NCBI GenBank assembly: GCA_902527995.1
Contig: CABZRA010000008.1
Span: 1 to 37,367 of the forward strand
Reading direction: 5' to 3'
DNA from: an uncultured SAR86 cluster bacterium
GTDB taxonomy: Bacteria; Pseudomonadota; Gammaproteobacteria; Magnimaribacterales; AG-339-G14
Length of the DNA stretch: 37,367 nucleotides
The notes under the pieces were generated by a model. The model saw only the letters and a list, made by a program, of their open reading frames with translations, was not told the origin of the DNA and did not search any database. The translations under genes were made by a program, and so were the position numbers. This document shows, piece after piece, positions 19,228 through 29,889 of the stretch. Position 1 is the stretch's first letter. The number at the start of each line of letters is the position of its first letter.

Positions 19228-20382
19228 ATGAAATTAATTTACTTGTTTTGGTTATTTCTTATATGTCTTAATTCTTATTCTCAAGCTTTAATTCCAAATC
19301 CACCTCAACTGTCAGCAACTAGTTATCTTTTGTTAGATGCAAAAACTTTAAAAGTTATTTCTGAAGATAATTCGAGTCAATCAACTGGTTTGGCAAGTAT
19401 CACGAAGATAATGACCGCTTATGTTGTTGCAGACCAAATCAATAAGGGGTTCTTAAGGAATGATTCTTTAGTAAAAATTAGTGAAAAATGCTGGCGTACT
19501 GAAGGGTCTAGAATGTTTGTGAAAGAGGGAACTGAAGTTACTGTTGAAGATCTCATGTTGGGGATAATTGTCCAATCAGGAAATGATGCAAGTTGTGCTT
19601 TAGCCGAGCATATTGCAGGTTCAGAATATGATTTTTCCATTTTAATGAATCAATATGCTAGAGAAATGCAGTTGGATGAGACAAATTTCATGAACCCAAC
19701 AGGTCTTCCAGATGTAAATCATTATTCTACGGCGCAAGACATAGCAAAACTTAGCATTAGACTAGTAGAAGACTATCCAGAAACTTATAAAATTTTCAGT
19801 CAAAAAGAGTTTACTTATAACGAAATCAGACAATTAAATCGCAACAGTTTACTGTGGCAAGATGATTCAATTGATGGCATTAAAACTGGTCATACAAGTA
19901 GTTCCGGGTATTGTATGGTTTCTTCAGCTAAAAGAGGTGATATGAGATTAATCGCGGTCACTCTTAATAGTGCTTCAGAAAAAGCAAGGCTTCGAGATAG
20001 CCGAAGGTTGCTTGACTATGGTTTTAGATATTATTCCACTAAAAAAATTCTGTCTAAATATGAAATTGTTACTTCTGTAGATGTATGGGCGGGAAGCGAA
20101 GATATTTTGAATTTGGGTCCATCTGAGGATATTTATCTCACTCTTACCAAACCCGAATTTAATTCTCTTGAATTAATTGCATCTAAAAACTTAGGCGTTA
20201 AAGCTCCAATTAACAAGGACGATGTTTTAGATTCTCTAGACTTTGTAATTGATGGCAAAACTTTAACAAGTATAGATCTTGTTGCCATTAAAAAAATTGA
20301 TTCAAAAGGCTTTTTATCTTCAACATTCGAAGCTATTGGTTTTTATATCTATAGTTTTTTTATGCAAGACGAAGTTAATTAA
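19228..20382 (+). CDS. dacA: D-alanyl-D-alanine carboxypeptidase (PBP5/6 type)
   Basis: STGLASITKIMTAYVV (SxxK), QSGNDASCALAEHIAG (SGN-type motif), DGIKTGHTSSSGYCMVSSAKR (KTG). Confidence 0.95.
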   Translation: MKLIYLFWLFLICLNSYSQALIPNPPQLSATSYLLLDAKTLKVISEDNSSQSTGLASITKIMTAYVVADQINKGFLRNDSLVKISEKCWRTEGSRMFVKEGTEVTVEDLMLGIIVQSGNDASCALAEHIAGSEYDFSILMNQYAREMQLDETNFMNPTGLPDVNHYSTAQDIAKLSIRLVEDYPETYKIFSQKEFTYNEIRQLNRNSLLWQDDSIDGIKTGHTSSSGYCMVSSAKRGDMRLIAVTLNSASEKARLRDSRRLLDYGFRYYSTKKILSKYEIVTSVDVWAGSEDILNLGPSEDIYLTLTKPEFNSLELIASKNLGVKAPINKDDVLDSLDFVIDGKTLTSIDLVAIKKIDSKGFLSSTFEAIGFYIYSFFMQDEVN

Positions 20383-21233
20383 TGACAGTCTGCTATCTAA
20401 ACGACGATTTTGTTGAGCTGAGCAAGGCAAGCATTTCTCCTTTAGATAGAGGATTTCTTTTTGGGGATTCCGTATATGAAGTTTTTGCAGCTTATAACAA
20501 AAATTTATTCAGATTGGACGATCATATAAACAGGTTAAATAAAAATTTAGAATTCTTGGGCATAAAAATAAATATTTCGGACTCACAAATAAAATCTATT
20601 TTAAAAGAAGTTTGCCTAAAAAATTTTGAAGAAAATCAAATAATTTATCTTCAGATTTCAAGAGGTGCAGAAGAAATTAGAAATCACATTCCAAAAAAGG
20701 ATACCAAGCCAACTTTATTTATATGCTCATTTGAAATGAAAAGTGTTCCCAACAAAAATAATGATACTATAAAAGCAATTTTAAGTTCTGATATTCGATG
20801 GAAAAAAAGTTCGATTAAATCTACCTCTTTATTGGCAAATGTTTTGTATAAAATAAAAGCTGAAGAGGAAGGAGTAGATGAACTTTTAATGAGTGATGCC
20901 GGGTACATCACTGAAGGGGCCGTGAGCAATGTTTTCTGCGTTAAAGAAAATAAAGTTTATACGCCTCCTTTGGATGCAAATATTCTTCCTGGAATAACAA
21001 GAAAGGTAATCTTAGAAATATTCGAAGAACTAAAATTAAACTTTGAAGAAAAGAAAATTGATGAAGAATTTCTATTTGAATCTGATGAACTTTGGATTAC
21101 TAATACAACTAAAGGTATTCTTCCTATTGTCGAGTTAAATGAAAAGATAATTGGGGACGGAACTCCTGGTGAATTGTATCAATATGTTAAGCAGGCTTTC
21201 TTGAAAAAAATCGAGGATTGCAAAGTTTTATAA
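20382..21233 (+). CDS. Class IV aminotransferase, probable D-amino acid aminotransferase
   Basis: SPLDRGFLFGDSVYEVFA, SDIRWKKSSIKSTSLLANVLYKIKAEE, MSDAGYITEGAVSNVF; next to dacA. Confidence 0.85.
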   Translation: MTVCYLNDDFVELSKASISPLDRGFLFGDSVYEVFAAYNKNLFRLDDHINRLNKNLEFLGIKINISDSQIKSILKEVCLKNFEENQIIYLQISRGAEEIRNHIPKKDTKPTLFICSFEMKSVPNKNNDTIKAILSSDIRWKKSSIKSTSLLANVLYKIKAEEEGVDELLMSDAGYITEGAVSNVFCVKENKVYTPPLDANILPGITRKVILEIFEELKLNFEEKKIDEEFLFESDELWITNTTKGILPIVELNEKIIGDGTPGELYQYVKQAFLKKIEDCKVL

Positions 21234-22119
21234 GTATTTTTTCGCTTGTATTCCAAAAATCGCTTCTACCCATTTTAAAATCTCTATCAAGTTTTGCTAA
21301 TTCTCTCTTTAGGTTAATAATAAAACTTAGTTCTAGTTTTGAGGATTTTCTTTTTAAGCTGTCTAAGTAACTTCTAGGACCTGGAAAATACGAATCAGGA
21401 TTTTCTTTTGTTAGAATTAATCTTTCCATTTCTCTAAAAAGAAACCAAAGGATAATCGGCTCAGCAGTCTTTTTGTTTTGGAGATTTCTGAATATTTTTA
21501 AACTCATTTCAACATCATCATTTAATATGGAGTCAGATAAATTAAATATTTCAAAATCTGAATTTTCAGAAATGGAAGTTTTTTCAGAAGAATTTAAAGC
21601 TTTAAGAAACTTAATTTCCTGTATTGCAGCAAGAAAATTTCCTTGAGTTTTTTCAACAACTAAATTTAATGTTTCAATATCTAGATCAAGAGAACTCTTT
21701 TTTGATTGCTGAATAAGCCAGTTCCTGAATTGATTAGGATAAATTTTTTTAATTTCAGTTACTTCTGAGACATTAGATAGCTCTTTGAACCATTTCTTTG
21801 TAGTTACTCTTTCAATATTATTTATTGAGACAATTAATGATTTGTCTTTATTTAGATTTCTGCAAAAGTCGATGAAGCTTTCGGAGTCATCTTTTGTTAA
21901 AGAAGAATTTAACCTTAAGTCTATGATTTTTTTTTCACTAAACAATGAGTTTTCGTTTTCTGTAAATAAATTTTCTAACCTGAAAGCAGAGTCGTTGCTA
22001 AAGAAAATTTCTCTTAAAAAATATTCCTTTTTTTTTAAATCTCGGATTATTTCGTCCCGTTTTAATTCGATTAAAAAAGGTTCTACTCCATAGATGGTAT
22101 AAATGTTAAAAACTTTCAT
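21187..22119 (-). CDS. holA: DNA polymerase III delta subunit
   Basis: 310 aa; diverged HolA fold with YGVEPFLIELKRDEI, PNQFRNWLIQQSKKSSLDLD, VEKTQGNFLAAIQEIKFL; leuS-lptE-holA order. Confidence 0.85.
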   Translation of the reverse strand: MKVFNIYTIYGVEPFLIELKRDEIIRDLKKKEYFLREIFFSNDSAFRLENLFTENENSLFSEKKIIDLRLNSSLTKDDSESFIDFCRNLNKDKSLIVSINNIERVTTKKWFKELSNVSEVTEIKKIYPNQFRNWLIQQSKKSSLDLDIETLNLVVEKTQGNFLAAIQEIKFLKALNSSEKTSISENSDFEIFNLSDSILNDDVEMSLKIFRNLQNKKTAEPIILWFLFREMERLILTKENPDSYFPGPRSYLDSLKRKSSKLELSFIINLKRELAKLDRDFKMGRSDFWNTSEKILIKLCNPRFFSRKPA

Positions 22120-22595
22120 TAGAGATTAGAAGAAAAGTTAGAAATTCTAAAAGACAATTCAACTAAAGCTTGCTGAAAGAAATTAATTTTAATTTCTTCA
22201 ATTTTTTGTTCGTTAGATAAAATACTATCAGTGTCATAGGCAAAATCTTCGTTAGCAAAAAATTCTACAAATTCACTTTTAGCATTCGTCTTCAAATAAA
22301 AATCAAATTGATAATCCAATGTTCCAACAGCAGGAAAAAAATTTTTATCTGTTGTATTTAGGAATTTTCCAATCCTATGATTAATAATTTCAACTTCTAA
22401 GTCTGCATCAACTGATGAAGAAAGTTCAAGATTCAGAAAAGGGGTATTCTTCTTAATTTCAGCAAGCAGCGATTGATTTAATGGGTTGTTTTTGAAGGAA
22501 AAATGAACACTGAGCAGCTCATCGCGAGACTCATTGACTGGAGAATAGCCGCAGCTCAATAAAATAAATAATATTAAAGATAAATATAGCTTCAT
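22119..22595 (-). CDS. lptE: LPS-assembly lipoprotein LptE
   Basis: Lipobox [11 protein letters not shown], small size, position between leuS and holA. Confidence 0.82.
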   Translation of the reverse strand: MKLYLSLILFILLSCGYSPVNESRDELLSVHFSFKNNPLNQSLLAEIKKNTPFLNLELSSSVDADLEVEIINHRIGKFLNTTDKNFFPAVGTLDYQFDFYLKTNAKSEFVEFFANEDFAYDTDSILSNEQKIEEIKINFFQQALVELSFRISNFSSNL

Positions 22596-24964
22596 TTAAC
22601 AACAAAGTTGATTAATTTCTTTTCTATAAATATTACCTTAAGGACCTCTTTATCTGATAAAAATCTTTTCACATTCTCAATATTTTTCGCTAAATTTATA
22701 ATAGTCTCTTTTTTATCCTGAATGTCTACTTTTAAAAAACCTCTTACTTTACCATTGACTTGGATAACAAAATCAATCTCAGAAGATTCTAAATACGATT
22801 TATCAAAATCAGGCCATTTATTATTTTCTATTATATTTTCATTAAGTTGATCCCAAAGCTCATGGCAAATATGAGGAGAAATAGGATAGAGCATCAACAA
22901 AGTTTTATTCATAATATTTCTTAGTGATTTATTTTTCTGACTTGTTATTGTTTCCTCCAAGAAAATATCAGGAATGAAATTTATCAATTCCATGATAGAG
23001 GATATAGCTGTATTAAAAGATTGCCTTCTTTCAAAGTCATCAGAAACCTTTTTTATGGTTTGATTTAGTTTAACTTCCAGTTTTTCATCAATACTTTCAT
23101 CATCATTATCTATAATTTTTTGAGATTTTATTATTTGTGCAAGGTTCCACAATTTATTCAAAAACTTATAAGAGCCTTTTAAACCTTCATTTGACCATTC
23201 CAATGATTGATTGGGCGGTGCTGCAAACATTGAAAACATTCTTACGGCATCAGAACCGAATTCTTTAATCAAGTCTTTGGGATTTACAACATTACCTTTT
23301 GACTTAGACATCTTTGAGCCGTCTTTTAAAACCATTCCTTGGCAGAGTAAATTTGTAAAGGGCTCCCTTGTTTCTAAGAGGTTTAAATCATTCATTGCTT
23401 TGCAAAAAAATCTTGAATATAAAAGATGTAGGATTGCATGTTCTATACCACCTATATATTGATCCACAGGTAACCAATAGTTTGCTTCGTCATCTAGAAT
23501 TTTGTCTTGAGATTTATAGGAAGCAAACCTTGCAAAGTACCAAGAAGATTCAACAAAGGTGTCAAAAGTATCTGAATCTTTTGTATAAGTTTTACCATTC
23601 AGATCAATTGAATCATTTTCTAGATCGGCACTACTAAGTTCTGAAAACGGAAGAACATCGCTAGGATTGTCTTTATTTATCATCATAGGGATTTGGGCCC
23701 CCCATCTTCTTTGTCTAGAAACACCCCAATTTCTTAATCTAAAATTTGTTCTTTTTGAACCAAATTTTTCTAACTTGTTTGCAGCCTCATCAGATAATAA
23801 TCCATCTAAAAAACCTGAGTTAAAAATTTCTCCTTTTTCCACAAAAGCTTGTTCAGAAACATTTATTTTTCTTTCTGAATCTTGAATTACTTGTTTAATT
23901 TTAATGTTATATTTCTTTGCAAAGTCATAATCTCTTTGGTCATGGGCCGGTACTCCCATCAAAGCTCCAAAACCATACTGAAGGACATAGTTTCCTACCC
24001 AGATTTCAATTTTTTCTTTTGTTATTGGATGATGAGCGAAAGTGTCTAGCTTAAACCCTTCTTTTTCTGTCAAAGCTGAACTTACCTCAGAGGTTGATCC
24101 TTTAGAATTTTTCAAAATCCAATTTTTAAGGTTCTTATCTTTTTCAATAAAACTTTTTGTGATTGGATGAGATACAGAAAGTGCTAAAAATGTTACTCCC
24201 ATGATTGTATCTGGCCTTGTAGTGAAAACTTTCAATGCATCTCCGGAGTTTGTTTCAAATGCAAATTCCATTCCTTCAGACTTACCAATCCAATTTTTTT
24301 GCATTAGTTTTACTTGTTCTGGCCAGCCAGAAAGAGCATCAAGCTCATTTAATAATTCTTCTGCGTAGTCTTCTATTTTTAAAGCCCACTGATTTACGAT
24401 TTTTTTTTCTACCTCTGCTCCTGACCGCCAGCCCCTTCCATCAATGACTTGTTCGTTAGCGAGCACTGTTTTATCGACAGGATCCCAATTTACTTCTGTC
24501 TCCTCTCTAATAACTAAATTCTTTTTATAAAGTTCACAAAATAACCATTGCTCCCATTTAAAATAATCTTCGTCACAGGTTTTAAATTCTCTTCTCCAGT
24601 CGTAACTGAAACCTAAAGATTTAAGCTGTGCTTTCATTTTTTTTATATTTGTTTCAGTCCATTCCTTTGGAGACACACTATTTTCAATAGCTGCATTTTC
24701 CGCAGGAAGTCCAAATGCATCCCAACCCATCGGCTGCAATACATTTTTACCTTTCATTCTTTGAAATCTTGAGATCACGTCTCCTATCGTATAATTTCTC
24801 ACGTGCCCCATATGAAGCTCACCAGACGGATAAGGGAACATACTTAAGCAATAAAATTTTTCCTTTTCAGAATCCGCCTCTACTTCAAAACTTTTATTCT
24901 TTTCCCAAAAATTCTGAATTTTTTTCTCAATTTTCGTTGGGTTATATTCTTGTGGTTTACCCAT
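22592..24964 (-). CDS. leuS: Leucyl-tRNA synthetase (compact)
   Basis: [25 protein letters not shown], editing-domain [40 protein letters not shown]. Confidence 0.97.
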   Translation of the reverse strand: MGKPQEYNPTKIEKKIQNFWEKNKSFEVEADSEKEKFYCLSMFPYPSGELHMGHVRNYTIGDVISRFQRMKGKNVLQPMGWDAFGLPAENAAIENSVSPKEWTETNIKKMKAQLKSLGFSYDWRREFKTCDEDYFKWEQWLFCELYKKNLVIREETEVNWDPVDKTVLANEQVIDGRGWRSGAEVEKKIVNQWALKIEDYAEELLNELDALSGWPEQVKLMQKNWIGKSEGMEFAFETNSGDALKVFTTRPDTIMGVTFLALSVSHPITKSFIEKDKNLKNWILKNSKGSTSEVSSALTEKEGFKLDTFAHHPITKEKIEIWVGNYVLQYGFGALMGVPAHDQRDYDFAKKYNIKIKQVIQDSERKINVSEQAFVEKGEIFNSGFLDGLLSDEAANKLEKFGSKRTNFRLRNWGVSRQRRWGAQIPMMINKDNPSDVLPFSELSSADLENDSIDLNGKTYTKDSDTFDTFVESSWYFARFASYKSQDKILDDEANYWLPVDQYIGGIEHAILHLLYSRFFCKAMNDLNLLETREPFTNLLCQGMVLKDGSKMSKSKGNVVNPKDLIKEFGSDAVRMFSMFAAPPNQSLEWSNEGLKGSYKFLNKLWNLAQIIKSQKIIDNDDESIDEKLEVKLNQTIKKVSDDFERRQSFNTAISSIMELINFIPDIFLEETITSQKNKSLRNIMNKTLLMLYPISPHICHELWDQLNENIIENNKWPDFDKSYLESSEIDFVIQVNGKVRGFLKVDIQDKKETIINLAKNIENVKRFLSDKEVLKVIFIEKKLINFVVK

Positions 24965-26304
24965 TAGTTAATATTAAGAACGTCTTTAAGATAATTTATA
25001 GAAATGTCTCCTTCGAAAAAATTGGGCTCTTTCATAATTATTTCTTGCAGATCTTTGTTTGTCATTATTCCGTCTACAAAGAACTCTTCTAAAGCAAACG
25101 ACATCCTTTTGATAGCAGACTTCCTGTCAAAAGAGAATGCGCATACTTTTGCAATCAAAGCGTCATAATAAGGCGAAACGGTATAGCCAGCATAAAGGTG
25201 CGAGTCGACCCTAATACCAATACCTCCAGGTGGATCGTATTCAGTAATTTTTCCTGGAGATGGAATGAACGTTTCAGGATCTTCAGCATTTATTCTGCAT
25301 TCAATCGCGTGTCCATATTTCTTAATATCATTTTGCTTCAGTTCAAGTTTTTGACCAGCTGCTGTTTCAATTTGCAATTTAACCAGGTCTCTATTGGTAA
25401 TCATTTCTGTAACTGTATGTTCAACTTGTAATCTAGTGTTCATCTCAATGAAATAAAACTCATCGTCCTTATAAAGAAATTCAAAAGTTCCAACGCCTTT
25501 ATATTTCATTTTCTTTAAGCAATTTATACAAAGCTTAAATAATTCCTCTTTTTTTGTTTCGTTGAGATTCCATGCAGGAGCTTCTTCTATAATTTTTTGA
25601 TTTTTCCTTTGAATAGAGCAATCTCTTTCAAAAAAGTGCAGGGCATTACCAAAGTTGTCAGCAATTACTTGCACTTCAATATGCCTTGGATTTTCTATAA
25701 ACTTTTCTAAATATATTTCGTCACTTCCAAAGCTATTAAGTGCTTCTTGTTGAGTTATTCTCATACTAGAAAGTAGCTCTGTTTCTTCTCTGACAATTTT
25801 AATACCTTTTCCACCACCACCTGCTGCAGCTTTAATTAATAATGGATATCCTATCGTGTTGGCTATTTTCAAAGTTTCTCTATTAGTTGCAGAAACTCTT
25901 CCACTGCCAGGAACGCATTGCAAACCAGATGAGGTTGCCATCTCTTTAGCCGAAATTTTATTACCCATAATTCTAATTGATTCCGGATCTGGCCCTATAA
26001 ATGTATAGCCGCTTGCCACAACTTGTTCAGCAAAATGATCATTTTCAGCCAAAAAACCCACACCAGGATGAACAGCTTCAGCTCCAGATACTTCACAGGC
26101 ACTTATTAGAGCTGGAATGTTTAAATAACTTTTATTTGACTGAGCAGGGCCAATACAAATAGCTTCATCCGCCATCTTCACGTGCTTAAGTTCTTTATCA
26201 GGTTCAGAATATACTGCTACAGATTTTATATCCATCTCTTTACAAGCCTTTAGCACACGAAGTGCTATCTCACCTCTGTTGGCAATTAAAATTTTGTCAA
26301 ACAT
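24964..26304 (-). CDS. accC: Acetyl-CoA carboxylase, biotin carboxylase subunit
   Basis: [51 protein letters not shown]; 446 aa. Confidence 0.97.
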   Translation of the reverse strand: MFDKILIANRGEIALRVLKACKEMDIKSVAVYSEPDKELKHVKMADEAICIGPAQSNKSYLNIPALISACEVSGAEAVHPGVGFLAENDHFAEQVVASGYTFIGPDPESIRIMGNKISAKEMATSSGLQCVPGSGRVSATNRETLKIANTIGYPLLIKAAAGGGGKGIKIVREETELLSSMRITQQEALNSFGSDEIYLEKFIENPRHIEVQVIADNFGNALHFFERDCSIQRKNQKIIEEAPAWNLNETKKEELFKLCINCLKKMKYKGVGTFEFLYKDDEFYFIEMNTRLQVEHTVTEMITNRDLVKLQIETAAGQKLELKQNDIKKYGHAIECRINAEDPETFIPSPGKITEYDPPGGIGIRVDSHLYAGYTVSPYYDALIAKVCAFSFDRKSAIKRMSFALEEFFVDGIMTNKDLQEIIMKEPNFFEGDISINYLKDVLNIN

Positions 26305-26306
26305 TA

Positions 26307-26774
26307 CTAATCTAGGAGAAAAAGAGTTTGTCCAAATTCAACTGGTTCTGCATCTTCAGGAATTATTTCAATAATTGTTCCGCTGAAATCTGCTTTAACT
26401 TCATTCATCATTTTCATTGCTTCTATGATACAAAGCACGTCTCCTTCATTTACGGTATCACCTACTTTAACAAAAGTGTCGGCTCCTGGATTTGGAGCTC
26501 CATAGAAAGTCCCTACCATTGGCGATTTAATCTCTTTACCTGATGCTTTTTTTGTTTCTTCGACTTTTGTATTACTTTCCAATCTCTCGGGTTCTTTTTT
26601 AGAGATTAAATTTTCTTCTGGTATTTGAGCATCAGGTTTCGGAACTAAAATCTGAGACGAATTTGAACCAGCTTTAACTAATTTTACTGACTCTTCCCCT
26701 TCCTTGATTTCTATTTCATTAAGATTAGAACTTTCTAACATCTCAATTAATTTCTTTACTTTTCTTATATCCAT
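26307..26774 (-). CDS. accB: Acetyl-CoA carboxylase biotin carboxyl carrier protein
   Basis: Biotinylation motif [39 protein letters not shown]; followed by accC. Confidence 0.96.
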   Translation of the reverse strand: MDIRKVKKLIEMLESSNLNEIEIKEGEESVKLVKAGSNSSQILVPKPDAQIPEENLISKKEPERLESNTKVEETKKASGKEIKSPMVGTFYGAPNPGADTFVKVGDTVNEGDVLCIIEAMKMMNEVKADFSGTIIEIIPEDAEPVEFGQTLFLLD

Positions 26775-27218
26775 TTATAAGTCTCCAATTTTTTTAATTG
26801 CAAAATCTAATGCGCTAACGTAACTTTCTTCTCCTAGACCTGAAATTACACCAATAGAAATGTCAGAAAAAAAAGATTTTTCTCTAAAACTTTCTCTCCC
26901 AAAAATATTACTAATGTGAATTTCTATCATTGGAATGTCCACCCCCAAAATTGCATCCCTCAATGCGACACTTGTATGAGTAAAAGCTCCTGGGTTGAAG
27001 AGAATAATCTTCACGTCTTTTTTTTTGGCCTCCTGTATCTTATCTACAAGCTCGTGTTCTGCATTACTTTGAAAACAATTTAGTTCGATATTATTTTCTG
27101 CAGCAAGCTGGGTGAGCTTGGATTCAATTTCTTCTAAGGTACTGCTCCCATAGATATCTTTCTCTCTGGTTCCGAGAAGGTTAAGATTTGGGCCATTTAA
27201 AAGTAGTAAGTTAGACAT
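26775..27218 (-). CDS. aroQ: Type II 3-dehydroquinate dehydratase
   Basis: [46 protein letters not shown]. Confidence 0.96.
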   Translation of the reverse strand: MSNLLLLNGPNLNLLGTREKDIYGSSTLEEIESKLTQLAAENNIELNCFQSNAEHELVDKIQEAKKKDVKIILFNPGAFTHTSVALRDAILGVDIPMIEIHISNIFGRESFREKSFFSDISIGVISGLGEESYVSALDFAIKKIGDL

Positions 27219-27278
27219 ATTTTAAAGATTTTAAGAGATTTTAATTACAATTTCAAAGAATTTGAAAGGAGATAAATT

Positions 27279-27689
27279 CTAATAAGATATTTTTTTTTCT
27301 TCCTTGTTGTAACAAAAAGAATTTTCGAAACACCCTTGATATTCCAAGTAAAGATATCCTTTTGAAATAATATCAGAAAGATTAAGACTTAAAATAAAAT
27401 CTTTTTCTAAAATAGGTTGAGGTCCAAAAAAATTGTCTTTTACAAATGTTATTTCACCTAAAATAATAAAGGGTTTAGATAATTTTTCTTGCTTTACTTT
27501 GATCTTGTTTTTATAGACGTAAACTCCTTCGTGTAATTTAAAATTTATCTCTAAAGCTTCTTTTTTTTTGTCAGCATAAATGCTGATAGCCTTTTTTGAG
27601 TTTGGCACGAAGTTGTTAATTGAGTCACTTGAACTTAAATAGACCGAAAAAGTCATAATTAAGATTACTATTTTTTTTATTAGGTACAT
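27279..27689 (-). CDS. Stand-alone DsbD N-terminal (alpha) domain protein, exported
   Basis: Signal peptide MYLIKKIVILIMTFSVYLSSS; C-terminal YLEYQGCFENSFCYNKEEK matches the DsbD-alpha redox motif (YQGC-x5-C-Y); lies upstream of aroQ where dsbD is found in related genomes. Confidence 0.8.
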   Translation of the reverse strand: MYLIKKIVILIMTFSVYLSSSDSINNFVPNSKKAISIYADKKKEALEINFKLHEGVYVYKNKIKVKQEKLSKPFIILGEITFVKDNFFGPQPILEKDFILSLNLSDIISKGYLYLEYQGCFENSFCYNKEEKKISY

Positions 27690-27761
27690 TTAGGACAAAT
27701 TCTAATAAAATATACTAAATTTAAAAATTTATTTAAAAATTGCCAACATTTCAAAAAACTA

Positions 27762-29426
27762 ATGGATAAAAAGAGAAAGTTTTCGTCTTTATTAGTAGAT
27801 GGACCTGAACAGGCTGCATCTCGTTCTATGTTGCGTGCAGCAGGTTTTGAAGACGAAGATTTTAAAAGACCTCAGGTAGGGGTTGCATCGACATGGTCTA
27901 TGGTGACCCCATGCAATATGCACATTAATGATTTAGCAAGTCTGGTATGTCAATCGATTGATGAAAATCAGCTTAAGTCTGTGTTGTTCAATACCATTAC
28001 AATCTCTGATGGTATATCAATGGGAACCTTGGGAATGAGATACTCTCTAGTCTCAAGAGAAGTAATCGCTGATTCGATTGAAACAGTAGTTGGTTGTCAA
28101 TCTTTTGATGGCGTTGTTGCAATAGGCGGATGCGACAAAAATATGCCCGGCTGTTTGATTGGCTTAGCAAGATTAGATAGACCTTCTGTTTTTGTCTATG
28201 GAGGTTCAATCAGACCTGGCGAAAATCATTCGGATTTGGTGACTGTTATGGAAGGAATAGGAAGTTATACGAGTAAAAAAATTTCTGAGGATCAGTTGGT
28301 AGCGATTGAGAAGACAGCTCTTCCAGGACCAGGTTCTTGTGGGGGCATGTATACAGCCAATACTATGGCCTGTGCTATTGAGGCTTTAGGTATGAGTTTA
28401 CCTGGAAGCAGTTCCCAGGATGCTGTTTCAGATGAAAAAAAGGTTGATTGTAAAAAAATTGGAGCTGCTATAAATCATCTCTTGGAAAAAGATATTAAAC
28501 CTTCAGATATTATGACTAGAAAAGCTTTTGAAAATGCTATTAGAGTGATAATAGCTCTTGGAGGATCCACAAATGCTGTTCTTCATTTGTTGGCTATGGC
28601 TCATACAGTTGGAGTCCCTTTGAAAATTGAAGATTTTGAGCAAATAGGAAAAACTAGTCCAGTTTTGGCTGATTTAAGGCCATCTGGTCATTATCTAATG
28701 TCAGAGTTAAATGCCATTGGAGGAGTTCAACCTTTAATGAAAATGCTCATGGAAGAGGGGCTTCTGCATAAATCTTGTTTAACTGTTACAGGCAAAACCT
28801 TGGAGGAAAATTTGGAAAATGTAGAACCTTATCCAAAAGAGCAAAAAATAATTTCAACGTTTTCAAAGCCAATAAAAAAAGACAGTCACCTAAAAATATT
28901 AAAAGGAAACTTGGCAGAGGATGGAGCAGTTGCAAAAATCACCGGAAAAGAAGGTACTAGCTTTACAGGAATTGCGAGAGTATTTAATTCAGAAGAAGAA
29001 ACATTAGATGCCATTTATAACTCTAGAATTAATCCGGGTGATGTTATCGTTGTGAGATACGAAGGCCCTGTCGGAGGTCCTGGAATGAGAGAAATGTTGA
29101 AGCCTACTTCAGCAATTATGGGAAAAGATATGGGTGATAAAGTAGCCTTCATTACTGATGGAAGATTTTCGGGAGGCTCTCATGGTTTTGTTGTTGGACA
29201 CATTACACCCGAAGCTGCAGAAGGTGGGCTAATAGGACTACTAAATGATGGAGACGAAATCACCATTGATGCAATTAAGGGAAGGATTGATGTTAAGCTC
29301 ACTGACGAAGAAATTTCAGAAAGAAAAAAATTATGGGTCAATCCGAAACCTTATAAAAAAAGGGGAGTACTTGCTAAGTATGCAAAAGTTGTAAGTTCAG
29401 CTTCCTTGGGCGCTATTACAGATTAA
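27762..29426 (+). CDS. ilvD: Dihydroxy-acid dehydratase
   Basis: 554 aa; [57 protein letters not shown]. Confidence 0.96.
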   Translation: MDKKRKFSSLLVDGPEQAASRSMLRAAGFEDEDFKRPQVGVASTWSMVTPCNMHINDLASLVCQSIDENQLKSVLFNTITISDGISMGTLGMRYSLVSREVIADSIETVVGCQSFDGVVAIGGCDKNMPGCLIGLARLDRPSVFVYGGSIRPGENHSDLVTVMEGIGSYTSKKISEDQLVAIEKTALPGPGSCGGMYTANTMACAIEALGMSLPGSSSQDAVSDEKKVDCKKIGAAINHLLEKDIKPSDIMTRKAFENAIRVIIALGGSTNAVLHLLAMAHTVGVPLKIEDFEQIGKTSPVLADLRPSGHYLMSELNAIGGVQPLMKMLMEEGLLHKSCLTVTGKTLEENLENVEPYPKEQKIISTFSKPIKKDSHLKILKGNLAEDGAVAKITGKEGTSFTGIARVFNSEEETLDAIYNSRINPGDVIVVRYEGPVGGPGMREMLKPTSAIMGKDMGDKVAFITDGRFSGGSHGFVVGHITPEAAEGGLIGLLNDGDEITIDAIKGRIDVKLTDEEISERKKLWVNPKPYKKRGVLAKYAKVVSSASLGAITD

Positions 29427-29464
29427 AAGCTTTAAAATATTCTTATTTCGATCATAATTATTAT

Positions 29465-29788
29465 ATGAGTGAAATCATTGAACTGAACGACGATAATTTT
29501 GATCAGCAATTAACAGCTTCTGAGAAACCAGTGCTTGTTGATTACTGGGCTGAATGGTGTGGTCCTTGTAAAATGGTGGCCCCAATACTTGAAGAATTAT
29601 CAGACGAACTGAAAGATAAGCTAACTATTGCAAAATTAGATGTCGATAATAATAGAGATTCAGCCATTAAACAGAAAGTTATGAGCATTCCAACGTTAAT
29701 ACTTTTTAAAGATGGCAATCCAATTGATCAAAGAATAGGTGCTTTAACTAAAAATCAATTACTAGAATTCCTAAACCAACATATTTAA
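29465..29788 (+). CDS. trxA: Thioredoxin
   Basis: VLVDYWAEWCGPCKMVAPILEEL; 107 aa; directly upstream of rho. Confidence 0.97.
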   Translation: MSEIIELNDDNFDQQLTASEKPVLVDYWAEWCGPCKMVAPILEELSDELKDKLTIAKLDVDNNRDSAIKQKVMSIPTLILFKDGNPIDQRIGALTKNQLLEFLNQHI

Positions 29789-29872
29789 TTATTTACTAGA
29801 CGTGATTAAATATAAGTGCTAGATTTGCCCAGTAACTATCGGTTACGAAATAAATTCCAGTTAACTTTTCAT

Positions 29873-29878
29873 TATAAT
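29873..29878 (+). promoter_or_regulatory. Candidate -10 box (TATAAT) upstream of rho
   Basis: TATAAT 11 nt before the rho ATG in the 101-bp trxA-rho gap; no convincing -35. Confidence 0.35.
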
Positions 29879-29889
29879 TTATAAACCAC

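Noticed and set aside
21785-22093. 102-aa plus-strand ORF antisense to holA
   Set aside because: Ser/Phe/Lys-rich shadow ORF with no recognised motif.
23211-24447. Several short plus-strand ORFs (70-89 aa) antisense to leuS
   Set aside because: Shadow ORFs of the LeuRS frame.
24715-25092. 125-aa plus-strand ORF across the leuS/accC junction
   Set aside because: Antisense to two well-supported genes, no domain or plausible initiation signal.
28775-28960. 61-aa Lys-rich plus-strand ORF in an alternative frame of ilvD
   Set aside because: Lies wholly inside the conserved IlvD frame; composition explained by AT-rich Lys codons.
29789-29889. Possible rho leader peptide (rhoL-like) in the trxA-rho gap
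   Set aside because: Only a trivial GTG...TAG six-codon frame is visible; no credible leader peptide or strong attenuator hairpin.
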